From contig NZ_AUAS01000001.1 of NCBI RefSeq assembly GCF_000428845.1, positions 310,001 to 374,000 on the forward strand: DNA of 64,000 nt. Direction: 5' to 3'. The notes below the pieces were generated by a model that saw only the letters and a list, made by a program, of their open reading frames with translations, was not told the DNA's origin and did not search any database. Positions 9,131 to 18,347 of this stretch are shown here, in pieces. A program made the position numbers and the translations under genes. Position 1 is the first letter of the stretch. Every line of letters begins with the position of its first letter. The stretch is from Dyadobacter alkalitolerans DSM 23607 (lineage in GTDB: Bacteria; Bacteroidota; Bacteroidia; Cytophagales; Spirosomataceae).

Positions 9131-9718
9131 TCAGCGTTTGGCTTTGAGTTTGCTTACGTAATTTTCGGAGATTCCCAGGTAAGAGGCGATGTACTTTTGA
9201 GGGACACGAAGGAAGAGTTCCCTGGATTGCTGATGGAAAATATTGAGCCGCTCCTGCGCTGAGTGAAGCCGCATTTCGCGAAGCCGTTCTTTATCATGAA
9301 GGCCGAAACGCTCGGCAATGATCCTGCCGAGATGGCACATTTCCGGATGTTTGGCGTAAAGGTGATACAGATCTTTGCGTGATATGCAAATCAGCTGGCA
9401 GGGTTCTAATGTCTCGATGTATTCCTTTGAAGGAACCTGGCAGACAAAACTTTCAAAGGCAAGGAAAAAGTCGTTTTCGCTGGCAAACCATTCGGTAATT
9501 TCCTGACTCTTCCCAAGCCTGTGGATAATACAGCAGCCACGGGCGAGCCCGGTTTTAACGAACCAAAGTTTGTCGCAAATCTCCCCTTCGGAGAGAAGCA
9601 GCTTTCCTTTTGGCACATGTATCAGTTTGAACGCTTGCAGGAAATCCGAATTGACGGTGTCACTTATAGGGGTAAAGGCCCCAAGGAAGGAAAGTAATTG
9701 TTTAGGCATAAATGGCAT
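9131..9718 (-). CDS. Crp/Fnr family transcription regulator
   Basis: 195 residues. The N-terminal cyclic-nucleotide-binding-like beta-roll (about 25-115) contains FKLIHVPKGKLLLSEGEICD and LWFVKTGLARG. The C-terminal helix-turn-helix is VPQKYIASYLGISENYVSKL. It lacks the Fnr cysteine cluster, so an oxygen-sensing Fe-S role is unlikely. Many Bacteroidota members of this group have no known ligand. A second possible start is the ATG three codons downstream. It lies 99 bases before the outer-membrane protein and the interrupted T9SS gene and may control them, which is inference from position. Confidence 0.88.
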   Translation of the reverse strand: MPFMPKQLLSFLGAFTPISDTVNSDFLQAFKLIHVPKGKLLLSEGEICDKLWFVKTGLARGCCIIHRLGKSQEITEWFASENDFFLAFESFVCQVPSKEYIETLEPCQLICISRKDLYHLYAKHPEMCHLGRIIAERFGLHDKERLREMRLHSAQERLNIFHQQSRELFLRVPQKYIASYLGISENYVSKLKAKR

Positions 9719-9769
9719 AGTGTGTCGTAATAATTAAGCAAGAATAATAAATTTTCTCGTTATAACGCA

Positions 9770-9796
9770 AAATAGCCCGGAAATTCCGGGCTATTT
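9770..9796. terminator. Intrinsic terminator after the oxidoreductase-isomerase pair
   Basis: An 11-bp perfect stem (9770-9780 with 9786-9796) with a 5-base loop and short A/T tails on both sides. It lies 23 bases past the stop of the isomerase gene on the minus strand. Confidence 0.75.
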
Positions 9797-9818
9797 ACAT
9801 TTATCACAATTCGTATTG

Positions 9819-10772
9819 TCACGCCTTAAAAACCTCGTCCATCTTCTCCCGGATGGTAAGCAACCGCTTCCGGTCGCCGCCAGCAACTTCTGCCGATGCC
9901 CAGCCTGAGTATCCAATTTTTTGAAGCGCTTTGTTTACTTCGGGCCAATTATTATCACCCTCCATAAACTCGACGTCGAAACCTTTCCAAAGACCCAGGT
10001 CGTTTTGTTTTTTAAAACTGAATTCTTTCAAATGGAGCTTTAAAATGCGCTTATTCAACGCTTCGATCCAGGAAGCAGGCCAACTGTAGCGAAGCACATT
10101 TCCGACGTCGAAATACCAGCCAACCATGGGGTGCTTGAAGTCATCGACATACTTTGCCGCTTCCAGTGGACTTAGCAAAAATTGGTTCCAAACGTTCTCA
10201 ATCGCTATTTTGACACCTGTTTTTTCCGCTATGGGAAGCAGCTTGCGAATCTCGGCCTGTGAACGTTCATAGGCTTCTCCATAAGTTACAGTTGCATTAA
10301 CCACACCTGGCACGACCAGCACGGTGTTCCCGCCATATTCTTTGGTGTCCCACAACGCTTTTTCAATGGACTTGGCGCATTCTTCCCTTTTCTTCGGGTC
10401 GGGATCCGACAATGGCAGCTTCCAGTGCATTGAATTAACAGTGCCGGGAATCAGCAAACCGGTTTTATCTCTGGCCGCGAGGACCTCCTTCATATCTAGT
10501 TTGTCGGGAGATTCCAGCTCCACGCCGTCGTAACCTAGATCTTTTAGCAATTTAAACTTGTCCATTACAGACAAATCCTCTTTTACCATCCCCCACATCA
10601 GGCTCTTTTTCACCATTGGTCTGGCCAATGAATTAGCAGGCGTTAAGATGGGTGACCCAGGATTTGTCAGCACTGATGCATTAGCAGCCGATGCAGTGCC
10701 AACTGTGGCAGCACCAACCGCAACGCCGGTTGCGGCAAGCGCCGAGTTTTTCAGAAAATCTCTTCTTTGCAT
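9819..10772 (-). CDS. Exported sugar phosphate isomerase/epimerase-like TIM barrel protein
   Basis: 317 residues. The N-terminus MQRRDFLKNSALAATGVAVG is a Tat signal (RRDFLK), so the enzyme is expected to be exported folded. The body is an AP-endonuclease-2-like TIM barrel. Candidate metal ligands are seen in IAIENVWNQF (Glu), GWYFDVGNVL (Asp), ILKLHLKEF (His) and WASAEVAGG (Glu), the usual E-D-H-E pattern. The substrate is unknown; relatives isomerise or epimerise sugars or keto-sugars. It starts 6 bases after the Gfo/Idh oxidoreductase gene, so the two are one operon, consistent with periplasmic sugar oxidation followed by isomerisation. Confidence 0.88.
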   Translation of the reverse strand: MQRRDFLKNSALAATGVAVGAATVGTASAANASVLTNPGSPILTPANSLARPMVKKSLMWGMVKEDLSVMDKFKLLKDLGYDGVELESPDKLDMKEVLAARDKTGLLIPGTVNSMHWKLPLSDPDPKKREECAKSIEKALWDTKEYGGNTVLVVPGVVNATVTYGEAYERSQAEIRKLLPIAEKTGVKIAIENVWNQFLLSPLEAAKYVDDFKHPMVGWYFDVGNVLRYSWPASWIEALNKRILKLHLKEFSFKKQNDLGLWKGFDVEFMEGDNNWPEVNKALQKIGYSGWASAEVAGGDRKRLLTIREKMDEVFKA

Positions 10773-10778
10773 AAAATC

Positions 10779-12068
10779 CTATGAAAACGCTGTGATACCA
10801 GGTTTAGCAACTTCAACAACCGGCGGCTTCATATCGAAGCTGTAAGTATCCGGACCTAATTTTTCTGTTGAGTTCATTGCTTCATCCCAGGTTACGCGCT
10901 TTCCTGTGTACGCAGCCATTCTTCCCATGATAGCGATCAATGTGCTTTGCGCCATGAATTCACCATCATTTACGTGCTTACCGCTACGGATCGATGCGAA
11001 AAGCTCGTTATGCTCAGTTTGGTACATATCATTCTGTGCACCCGTGTATTTCCATGGATTTTGTCCAAAGATTTCATGCACGTTTCTTGCGCAGTTTACC
11101 ATAGCACGGCCTTTTGTACCGATCGTTTCTACGAGATAACTGTTTTCGCAATTGGCTTGCTGTCTTGAATGGTGGAAACCTTTTGCTCCGTTTTCATAAT
11201 CGTAAACTACGGAGAAGTGATCGAAAATATTTCCGAAAAGGGAATCCGTACGAACTTGTCTTCCGCCTGTTCCTACTGCTGAAACCGGCAATTTGCCGCC
11301 CATTGCCCACGACATCATGTCAATGCTGTGCACGGCCTGCTCTACGATATGGTCACCGGCAAGCCAGGTGTAATAAGTCCAGTTACGCAGTACATATTCT
11401 GCGTCCGTCCAGCCTTGTACGCGCGGGAAAGACCACAATGTCCCTGTATCGTAAGTGTTATAAATTGCAGAAATATCACCAACAGCGCCATCCAGGATCT
11501 TCCCGAAACTCGCACGCTTTGGCTCATGGTAGCGCCAGCAAAAGCCGGACATCAGAGCCACATTTTTTTGTTTTGCCAATTTAGCCGCTTCTAAAACCTT
11601 GCGGACACCAGGTGCATCCACGGCCACAGGTTTTTCACAGAAAACGTGCTTGCCTGCATTGATCGCTGCTGTCAAATGTTCCGGACGGAAATGCGGAGGC
11701 GTTGCAAGGATCACAACGTCGACACCCGAATCAAGCACCTTTTTGAAAGCATCAAAACCTACGAACTTATGACCTTCGTCCACTTTCACTTTCGCGCCGT
11801 GTACTTTGGTCAGGTTATCGAATGAAGAATCTAATTTGTCTTTGAATATATCTCCCATTGCGTGGAGAACAACATTAGGATCTGCTTTCAAAGCTTGGTT
11901 TGCCGCACCGGACCCGCGTCCGCCGCAACCGATCAAACCTACTTTCAGCGTTTCGGCATTAACACCTGCAAACGCGCGGTTTGGATTCAGAATAGTAACA
12001 GCTGGTAATGTGCTGCCTGCCAGCGCAATGCCCGCCATTTTCAGAACATCTCTTCGAGAAGTACTCAT
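10779..12068 (-). CDS. Exported Gfo/Idh/MocA family oxidoreductase
   Basis: 429 residues. A Tat signal (SRRDVLKMAGIALAGSTLPA) precedes a Rossmann fold (LKVGLIGCGGRGSGAANQAL). The conserved catalytic Lys sits in the family EKP motif (HVFCEKPVAVDAPG). Members use a tightly held NAD(P) to oxidise or reduce sugar hydroxyls. Exported Bacteroidota members of this type often work on glycosides, but the substrate here is not readable. It is the first gene of a two-gene operon with the isomerase-like gene (gap 6 bases). The ATG at 12066-12068 is directly before the Tat signal. Confidence 0.92.
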   Translation of the reverse strand: MSTSRRDVLKMAGIALAGSTLPAVTILNPNRAFAGVNAETLKVGLIGCGGRGSGAANQALKADPNVVLHAMGDIFKDKLDSSFDNLTKVHGAKVKVDEGHKFVGFDAFKKVLDSGVDVVILATPPHFRPEHLTAAINAGKHVFCEKPVAVDAPGVRKVLEAAKLAKQKNVALMSGFCWRYHEPKRASFGKILDGAVGDISAIYNTYDTGTLWSFPRVQGWTDAEYVLRNWTYYTWLAGDHIVEQAVHSIDMMSWAMGGKLPVSAVGTGGRQVRTDSLFGNIFDHFSVVYDYENGAKGFHHSRQQANCENSYLVETIGTKGRAMVNCARNVHEIFGQNPWKYTGAQNDMYQTEHNELFASIRSGKHVNDGEFMAQSTLIAIMGRMAAYTGKRVTWDEAMNSTEKLGPDTYSFDMKPPVVEVAKPGITAFS

Positions 12069-12262
12069 TGTTAGTTAAGGATTAGGTGATAGATTATATG
12101 ATACATACCAGATCTTTCGGAGCAATAAAGATAGAAAAATCTGTTATTTTTCCAGCAAAAGGGAACCAAAAAATCATTTTGCGTGCTCGTTAACACACAA
12201 AATCTTATAACGCTGGTTTTGATTTTTGTATACATTTATATTCCGAAACTTCTCATCCCTCT

Positions 12263-13858
12263 ATGATTCACGATAATTTACTATTAATCATTTCCCTGCT
12301 TTTCATCGTCTCAATGCTCACCATGCTGAGCGAAAAAATCGGGGTTTCCTATCCTATCTTTCTGGTAATCGCAGGCTTACTCATCTGTTTAATTCCGGGA
12401 ATGCCGCATATGCAGCTGGAACCCGACTGGGTTTTTCTCATATTCCTGCCCCCACTTTTATACTCCGCAGCATGGAATACTTCCTGGAAGGATTTCTGGG
12501 AATCGAGGCGGCCGATCGGCTTGCTTTCGATTGGTCTGGTGTTTTTTACAGCGACAGCCGTTGCCTATCTGTCCAGCGCGATTATTCCGGGATTTACATT
12601 GGCGATGGGCTTTTTGCTCGGCGGCGTTATTTCTCCGCCAGATGCCGTGGCGGCCACCTCGGTTTTACAGGGACTTAAAGTTCCTAAAAGGGTGGTCACC
12701 ATTCTTGAAGGTGAAAGTCTGGTCAATGATGCTTCCTCGCTCATTGTGTTCCGGTTTGCGCTGGCAACCGTTGCCACTGGGGAGTTTGTGCTCTGGAAGG
12801 CGGAAGTCAACTTTTTTATAGTGGCCGGGATGGGCATTGTAGTGGGACTTGTGATCGGGAACATTCTTTATTTCGTGCACAAATATTTCCCAACCACTCC
12901 GAGCATCGATACTGCGCTTACATTCATTACACCTTATATGATGTATATCGCGGCAGAGCATTTTGAATATTCGGGCGTGCTGGCGGTGGTGAGCGGCGGG
13001 TTGTTTTTGAGCTTCCGTGCCCATGAAGTCTTCGCTTACCAGTCGCGTATGCAGAGCATGTATGTCTGGGAAACGGTTATTTTTCTGCTCAACGGCATTG
13101 TTTTCATCCTGATCGGTCTTCAATTGCCGGATGTGATAAACGGGCTGAAAGCATACACATTGCTGGAAGTAGTTTCCTACGCGGTCATTATCAGCATTGT
13201 TACCATCATCATCCGCATTATCTGGGTTTATCCGGGAACATATTTACCTCGGCTATTATCAAAAAAAGTAAGGGAAAAAGAACCCAGGCCAAGCTGGCGG
13301 ACGACGTTCATTGTGGCTTGGAGCGGCATGCGCGGCGTTGTTTCCCTCGCATCCGCACTGGCGATCCCGCTTACCCTTGATGGAAAACCTTACCCGCACC
13401 GGGACCTGATCTTGTTTATCACATTTGTGGTGATCCTCTGTACGCTGGTTTTGCAAGGACTAAGCCTTCCGTGGCTCATCCGCCTGCTCAAAATCGAAGA
13501 TCCGGGCGAAAATATGACCGAACAAAAAGCGATCATCAATGCGCGCCTGGCCACGGTAAGCCTGGAATATATGCAGTCCAACTATGAAGGTGAAATCTCA
13601 CAATTCGAGCCTTTCAGACTTTTGAAAGACCGCTATGAAAAGATCATCGAGCTGGCCGACACGCGTTATCTGGATATCGACAACAATGCAACCATTGGTT
13701 TTGCAAGGGCTTACCGGAAAATGCTCGTGGAAATTGTGGGCATTAAGCGCGAGGAGATAAGAAAAATTCGCCGGGACAAGGTCTGTTCCGACGAATTGAT
13801 AAGGACGAAAGAAAGAGAATTAGACCTGGAAGAAGCAAGGCTGAGAAACTCGGGCTGA
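12263..13858 (+). CDS. CPA1-family Na+/H+ antiporter
   Basis: 531 residues. About 12 membrane segments over residues 1-405, then a cytoplasmic tail of about 120 charged residues. Family motifs are LLGGVISPPDAVAATSVL and GESLVNDASSLIVF, with the Asp residues of the ion-binding site (PPDA and NDA), and AWSGMRGVVSLASALAIPL. Predicted role is exchange of cytoplasmic Na+ (or K+) for H+ in pH and salt homeostasis. Its TGA stop directly abuts the stop of the convergent protease gene with no base between them. Confidence 0.93.
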   Translation: MIHDNLLLIISLLFIVSMLTMLSEKIGVSYPIFLVIAGLLICLIPGMPHMQLEPDWVFLIFLPPLLYSAAWNTSWKDFWESRRPIGLLSIGLVFFTATAVAYLSSAIIPGFTLAMGFLLGGVISPPDAVAATSVLQGLKVPKRVVTILEGESLVNDASSLIVFRFALATVATGEFVLWKAEVNFFIVAGMGIVVGLVIGNILYFVHKYFPTTPSIDTALTFITPYMMYIAAEHFEYSGVLAVVSGGLFLSFRAHEVFAYQSRMQSMYVWETVIFLLNGIVFILIGLQLPDVINGLKAYTLLEVVSYAVIISIVTIIIRIIWVYPGTYLPRLLSKKVREKEPRPSWRTTFIVAWSGMRGVVSLASALAIPLTLDGKPYPHRDLILFITFVVILCTLVLQGLSLPWLIRLLKIEDPGENMTEQKAIINARLATVSLEYMQSNYEGEISQFEPFRLLKDRYEKIIELADTRYLDIDNNATIGFARAYRKMLVEIVGIKREEIRKIRRDKVCSDELIRTKERELDLEEARLRNSG

Positions 13859-15385
13859 TCAATCCCAGGCCACTTCTATCACATAATTTTTCAGGTCAAT
13901 GGTCGTGAAGCGCTCGCCATTCTGACGTTTCAATGCGATTTTACCGTTCTGAACTTTGGCTACTTGTTGCGCCAGAACATCTTTCTCGGACTTCTTGCGG
14001 TAAATCGCTACCATTTGCTCATCGGTATTCACATCTACATCGCAGCTGCGTCCTTTTGCATTGATAAGCTTTGCATTATCAGGCAGATAAGGCGCTCTTG
14101 CCAATGCCAGCGCACGTGAAGCCTGCGGCACGCCGTATCCGACAAAGTTATTTCCATATGGATACAAATGCGCCGATTTTTCAATCAGAGAAATCAATTC
14201 TACGTTTGTCAATTTAGGGTTTGCCTGCAAAAGACATGCTGCAAAACCAGTGATAACGGGTGCTGATAATGAGGTTCCATAAAGCGAAAAGCAGGAAACA
14301 TTAGGCTTTACATAAGATAAAAACTCAGGCCCTACACTGCTATAACCGATTCTGTTCCAAAGTTTTCCATTGGTAGCACCCACAGCCAGAACGCCTTTTG
14401 CATCAGCCGGGGCCGAAACAATTTCCCAGCTCTTATCATCACCTTCATTTCCGGCTGAAACAATCAGCATAATGCCTTTCCTGTCCGATGCAATCTGTGC
14501 TGCCCTCGAAATAGCCGAAGTTTTACCGTCCATTTGGGAAGGGACATAATTTTCTTTTGGATCTGAGAATCCTTTGGCATAACCCAATGAAGTGTTGATC
14601 AAACGTACGCCAAGGCTGTCCATCCATTCCATGGCAGCGATCCAGTTATCTTCCTCGCCCCTGTATTCCCGCAATGAGTAATCTGTTCTTGCCAGATAAA
14701 ACTTAGCATTGGTCGCCATGCCATACTGGATTTCATCCTGAAAATCCACTCCGGCGATCGCAGCTAAAACCTCGGTTCCGTGCATGTCCGAAAACGATTC
14801 AGCAGTGCTGAAAAGCAATTCTCCGGCGCGGCCTGGCTTTACATAATCGCGGATGCCCAGAATCCTTTTGTTTTTAAAAATCTGTGTGAGGGAAAGCGAA
14901 GAATCTGCGCCATAAAAACCTGCGTCGATCACCCCTATGGTCACGTCTTTGGCTGATATGTTCTCTTTTGTAAATGCATTGGCCTGGACCTGCGACATTA
15001 CTGGTGCCATTTGTGCTTTTTCGATGGCTTGGGTGCGGGCAATGTAAAATCCCGGGTCAATAGGAACCACTTCCTGAACAAAATCCAGCTCACGCACTTT
15101 CATGGCCTGCTCGCTGGTCATAATGGCAGACACTGCATTCAGCCATTTGGAACGATTGATAATGCTGACAGACTGCTCTCGTAGTGCCCGCTCGTACTCG
15201 CCCTTTACAGGCAGGTCCATTTCGTCCGAAGCGACTAGACCAAGTTTGAGGCGGTTTTCAAGTGTTAATGCAGAAACAGCCGGTGGGGCGCTCAGGTCCT
15301 TGTTTTTGAGGTAAATCCAGTATTTCGGACTCGCCGACAAAATAAAAGGTGCAAAAACAAACGCAAGCAGAAACAATCTTTTCAT
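13859..15385 (-). CDS. S8 family subtilisin-like serine peptidase
   Basis: About 508 residues from the ATG at 15383-15385, which begins the signal peptide MKRLFLLAFVFAPFILSASP. A propeptide-like region (about 20-110) precedes the catalytic domain. The Asp-His-Ser triad is visible: Asp in IGVIDAGFYG (about 152), His in DMHGTEVLAAI (about 201) and Ser in YGTSLSAPVITG (about 370). The oxyanion Asn lies in LIVSAGNEGDD. A C-terminal beta domain follows, but it lacks an obvious T9SS sorting signal. Probably a secreted or periplasmic protease. A start four codons upstream is possible but lengthens the signal unnaturally. Confidence 0.9.
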   Translation of the reverse strand: MKRLFLLAFVFAPFILSASPKYWIYLKNKDLSAPPAVSALTLENRLKLGLVASDEMDLPVKGEYERALREQSVSIINRSKWLNAVSAIMTSEQAMKVRELDFVQEVVPIDPGFYIARTQAIEKAQMAPVMSQVQANAFTKENISAKDVTIGVIDAGFYGADSSLSLTQIFKNKRILGIRDYVKPGRAGELLFSTAESFSDMHGTEVLAAIAGVDFQDEIQYGMATNAKFYLARTDYSLREYRGEEDNWIAAMEWMDSLGVRLINTSLGYAKGFSDPKENYVPSQMDGKTSAISRAAQIASDRKGIMLIVSAGNEGDDKSWEIVSAPADAKGVLAVGATNGKLWNRIGYSSVGPEFLSYVKPNVSCFSLYGTSLSAPVITGFAACLLQANPKLTNVELISLIEKSAHLYPYGNNFVGYGVPQASRALALARAPYLPDNAKLINAKGRSCDVDVNTDEQMVAIYRKKSEKDVLAQQVAKVQNGKIALKRQNGERFTTIDLKNYVIEVAWD

Positions 15386-15517
15386 GAATATGATCATAGT
15401 TAGGTTATATCAGTCAATCAAAAAAAGCGACGGATTTTTGCAAATTTGCCGCTCTACTATTGAACAAGATAAACGTAATTTTACAAATTAAATTACCAGT
15501 TACAAAATTTAACCCCT

Positions 15518-16807
15518 ATGCGCTACGCCCCCATCGGCAAGGAGCTTTTTATAGAAAACCGCCGCCGACTAACCCAATTATTGAGGCCAAAATCCCTGGT
15601 TATATTGAATTCCAATGACCTGATGCCTACGAATGCAGACGGCACAATGGGTTTCAAGCAAAGTACGGATCTGTTTTACTTAACCGGCGTGGATCAGGAG
15701 GAAACAATCCTCGTCCTGTCTCCCGAACATCCCGATGAAAAGCTTCGGGAAGTCCTTTTTTTGAGGGAAACCAATGAAACTATTGCCGTTTGGGAAGGAG
15801 AGAAGCTGACCAAAGAGCAGGCCAGGGAAGTAACGGGCATCAAAACCATTTACTGGACACATCAATACGAAACCGTTTTCCGCAATATTGTTTTTGAAGC
15901 GGATCAGGTTTATTTAAATACGAATGAACACACCAGAAACGATTCTCCGGTGCAGACGCGAGAGACCCGGTTTGTAAATGAATTCAGGAAAAAATATCCT
16001 ATCCATACATTGGCAAGGCTGGCTCCTTTAATGCATCAGCTTAGGGCTATTAAGCAGCCCAAAGAAATTGAGTTACTTCAAAAAGCATGTGACATTACCA
16101 AACTCGGTTTCGAACGGTTATTGACATTCGTAAAACCTGATGTGCAGGAGTTCGAAGTAGAGGCTGAGCTGCTCCATGAATTTGTCCGCAATCGTTCCAA
16201 AGGCTTTGCTTACCAGCCGATCGTTGCATCGGGCGCTAATGCGTGTGTGTTGCACTACATTGAAAATGACCAGCCCTGCAAAGATGGTGACGTGCTTTTA
16301 CTGGACGTTGCGGCAGAATATGCCAACTACGGAGCAGATTTGACGCGCAGCATTCCGGTGAATGGTCGCTTTACAAAAAGGCAGCGCGATGTTTATGATG
16401 CGGTTTTGCGCGTTTTCAAAGCGGCAAAGGGAATGTTGGTTACAGGGAATATCTGGGATGAATACCATCTGGAAGTCGGCAAAATCATGGAAAGTGAGCT
16501 CATCGGGCTGGGGCTGATTACCAAAGATGACATCGCCAAACAAGATCCGGAAACGCCTGCCTACAAGAAATATTTCCCGCACGGAACTTCCCATTTTCTG
16601 GGTCTGGACATTCACGACGTAGGCAACAAATACCGCCGTTTTGAGCCCGGGATGGTGTTTACATGTGAGCCTGGCATTTACATTCGGGAAGAGGGCCTTG
16701 GCATTCGTTTGGAAAATGACATTCTGATTACAGAAAACGGGAACTTGGATTTAATGGAACATATCCCGATTGAAGCGGAGGAAATTGAGGAGCTGATGAA
16801 CCGTTGA
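15518..16807 (+). CDS. pepP: Aminopeptidase P (Xaa-Pro aminopeptidase), M24 family
   Basis: 429 residues. It removes N-terminal residues from peptides with proline at position two. An N-terminal AMP_N domain (about 1-135, FKQSTDLFYLTGVDQEE) is followed by the pita-bread metallopeptidase fold. The dinuclear metal ligands are present: two Asp in LLLDVAAEYANYGADLTRS, His in HFLGLDIHDVG, Glu in TCEPGIYI and Glu in GIRLENDILI. Length and domain order match the family. Expected in the cytoplasm, since no signal peptide is seen. Confidence 0.93.
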   Translation: MRYAPIGKELFIENRRRLTQLLRPKSLVILNSNDLMPTNADGTMGFKQSTDLFYLTGVDQEETILVLSPEHPDEKLREVLFLRETNETIAVWEGEKLTKEQAREVTGIKTIYWTHQYETVFRNIVFEADQVYLNTNEHTRNDSPVQTRETRFVNEFRKKYPIHTLARLAPLMHQLRAIKQPKEIELLQKACDITKLGFERLLTFVKPDVQEFEVEAELLHEFVRNRSKGFAYQPIVASGANACVLHYIENDQPCKDGDVLLLDVAAEYANYGADLTRSIPVNGRFTKRQRDVYDAVLRVFKAAKGMLVTGNIWDEYHLEVGKIMESELIGLGLITKDDIAKQDPETPAYKKYFPHGTSHFLGLDIHDVGNKYRRFEPGMVFTCEPGIYIREEGLGIRLENDILITENGNLDLMEHIPIEAEEIEELMNR

Positions 16808-16808
16808 G

Positions 16809-16842
16809 TTGAATGCTTTGACGCATTCTTTTTGTAAATTTG
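16809..16842 (+). promoter_or_regulatory. Promoter for the toxin-antitoxin module
   Basis: TTG (16809-16811), 23 bases, then TAAATTTG (16835-16842), a perfect match to the Bacteroidota -7 box TAnnTTTG. The start codon of the antitoxin gene follows 21 bases later. The -33 element is at the long end of normal spacing. Confidence 0.5.
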
Positions 16843-16863
16843 TTCAGATCAAATTGAAAGCAA

Positions 16864-17100
16864 ATGGAAAACACAATCAATTTTAACATTCCGTTGTCAT
16901 TTCAGCAGCTCGTGGATCTGGTAAGACAATTGCCAAGGCCGGAGCGTGAAAAACTGGTTACCGTTATTCAAGAGGAAACCTTGGATGAAGATGAACCGAC
17001 CAAAGCTGAGATTCTTGAAAACTTGAAGCAGGATTACATTGCTTTGAAGGCAGGAACATTAAAAACATGGCCTCTTAAAGACGTTTTGAATGAGCTATGA
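16864..17100 (+). CDS. Putative antitoxin of a type II toxin-antitoxin pair
   Basis: 78 residues, acidic. I recognise no named DNA-binding fold. The N-terminus (INFNIPLSFQQLVDLVRQLP) and RPEREKLVTVIQEE form short helices, followed by an acidic linker and a C-terminal WPLKDVLNEL segment that could bind the toxin. The antitoxin call rests on context: it is the first gene of a pair and overlaps the RelE/ParE-like toxin gene by 11 bases, a normal arrangement. Small proteins like this are common upstream of RelE-type genes in Bacteroidota and Cyanobacteria. It likely autoregulates the promoter just upstream, which is inference. Confidence 0.75.
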   Translation: MENTINFNIPLSFQQLVDLVRQLPRPEREKLVTVIQEETLDEDEPTKAEILENLKQDYIALKAGTLKTWPLKDVLNEL

Positions 17101-17422
17101 ACTAATTGTTTCCACACACTTCAAAAAAGAATTAAAGCGACTTGCTAAAAAATACGCTTCATTAAAAGAGGACGTTTTTAAGCTCGGCGAAAATCTCTCC
17201 GATAACCCTGCACAGGGCACACCGATTGGTCAGGACTGCTTTAAAATTCGATTAGCCATTAAAAGCAAAGGCAGAGGAAAGAGTGGCGGGGCAAGGGTGA
17301 TAACGTGTATTTTTACTATGCAAGAAGAAGTTGTGCTACTTAGCGTTTATGACAAGGCAGAAAAAGATAATATCCATGCAAAAGAGCTGACCGATTTGCT
17401 TCGAACCATTGAAAGAAGTTAA
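17090..17422 (+). CDS. RelE/ParE superfamily toxin
   Basis: 110 residues. The N-terminal helix pair (FKKELKRLAKKYASLKEDVF) and the core KIRLAIKSKGRGKSGGARVI, followed by the beta strands VITCIFTMQEEVVLLSVYDK, fit the RelE/ParE fold. Many relatives are mRNA endonucleases or gyrase poisons. This subgroup, with the KSKGRGKSGGARV loop, resembles HigB/RelE-like proteins whose target cannot be told from sequence. It overlaps the upstream antitoxin gene by 11 bases, and a terminator follows. Confidence 0.88.
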   Translation: MSYELIVSTHFKKELKRLAKKYASLKEDVFKLGENLSDNPAQGTPIGQDCFKIRLAIKSKGRGKSGGARVITCIFTMQEEVVLLSVYDKAEKDNIHAKELTDLLRTIERS

Positions 17423-17445
17423 TGATATAACAGTCACATTTCACT

Positions 17446-17479
17446 AAAAGCCGGGAGATTTAGCGTCTTTCCGGCTTTT
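17446..17479 (+). terminator. Intrinsic terminator after the toxin gene
   Basis: A 9-bp perfect stem (17446-17454 with 17471-17479), extendable by two weaker pairs, with a 16-base or smaller loop and a T-run at the 3' side. It ends 29 bases before the MgtC-like gene. Confidence 0.65.
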
Positions 17480-17508
17480 GGTTATTTAACAACCTTTGGT
17501 TTTAGAAA

Positions 17509-18138
17509 ATGGAGTTTTTGCCCGAAGACATTTATAAGCTGCTAGCTTCCTTTTTGCTGGGAGCTGTGATCGGCACGGAACGGGAATACCGGAGTAAGTC
17601 GGCGGGGTTGCGGACCATGATCCTGATTGCGGTGGGATCGACATTGTTTACAATCCTTTCCATCAAGATCAGTGCAGATGCGGGAAGAATTGCGGCGAAC
17701 ATTCTGACAGGGATTGGCTTTATCGGTGCCGGGATTATCTTCCGGGAAAATAACCGGGTCGTAGGCATTACAACGGCTGCCATTGTATGGGTGACGGCGG
17801 CGATAGGAATGGGCATCGGTGCTGGTTTTTACGCGATTACCATTGCCACATTCGTTATTTCGGGGCTATCCCTGGTGATCCTCGCCCCTATCCAGAAATT
17901 CATTCGCAAAAAAAGCCAGATCCGCAATTACAGAGTCGTATGCCCTTACCAGAAAAAGACGCTGAAACTGTATGAGGAACTGTTTAAAGAGCATAACCTG
18001 ACAATTCTTCAAGGCGCGCAGAGCCGTTCCGGCGGACAGATCACGGGAAGCTGGACATTACAGGGCTCAGAAAAGAAACACGATAAGCTGACGCATCATT
18101 TGCTGAATGACCAGGGAATCATCGAATTTGATTTCTGA
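17509..18138 (+). CDS. MgtC/SapB family membrane protein
   Basis: 209 residues. Four or five membrane segments over residues 8-140 include the MgtC signatures LGAVIGTEREYRSKSAGLRT and ILTGIGFIGAGIIFRENNRV. A soluble C-terminal domain (about 145-209) follows. MgtC proteins are linked to Mg2+ limitation, membrane potential and intracellular survival in pathogens. In free-living Bacteroidota the role is unknown. It lies upstream of the ebo operon, but a 209-base gap separates them and I see no reason to place it in the operon. Confidence 0.9.
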   Translation: MEFLPEDIYKLLASFLLGAVIGTEREYRSKSAGLRTMILIAVGSTLFTILSIKISADAGRIAANILTGIGFIGAGIIFRENNRVVGITTAAIVWVTAAIGMGIGAGFYAITIATFVISGLSLVILAPIQKFIRKKSQIRNYRVVCPYQKKTLKLYEELFKEHNLTILQGAQSRSGGQITGSWTLQGSEKKHDKLTHHLLNDQGIIEFDF

Positions 18139-18347
18139 TCCGTTTCCGCCAAGAGCGGGAACATTAGATTTTAATTAAAAACGCGTATAAAAACCCTTGT
18201 CATGCGTCTTTTTAAAAGCGGGAAAGCGTTATAACAAGGTAGAGGGAAACTTTATAGTTAAAAAAAACTTTATCATTAATATAACCCACATTCAAGAATG
18301 ATTTACAAAGCCACAGCCCGCGTAAATCGGAATTTTACTGCTTCGTT
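18139..18347. other. Intergenic leader before the ebo operon
   Basis: 209 bases between the MgtC-like gene and eboA. It is A/T-rich with a partial inverted repeat around 18178-18215 that could act as a weak terminator. No clear TAnnTTTG promoter was found by eye, although the ebo operon must start from here or from within the upstream gene. Confidence 0.4.
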
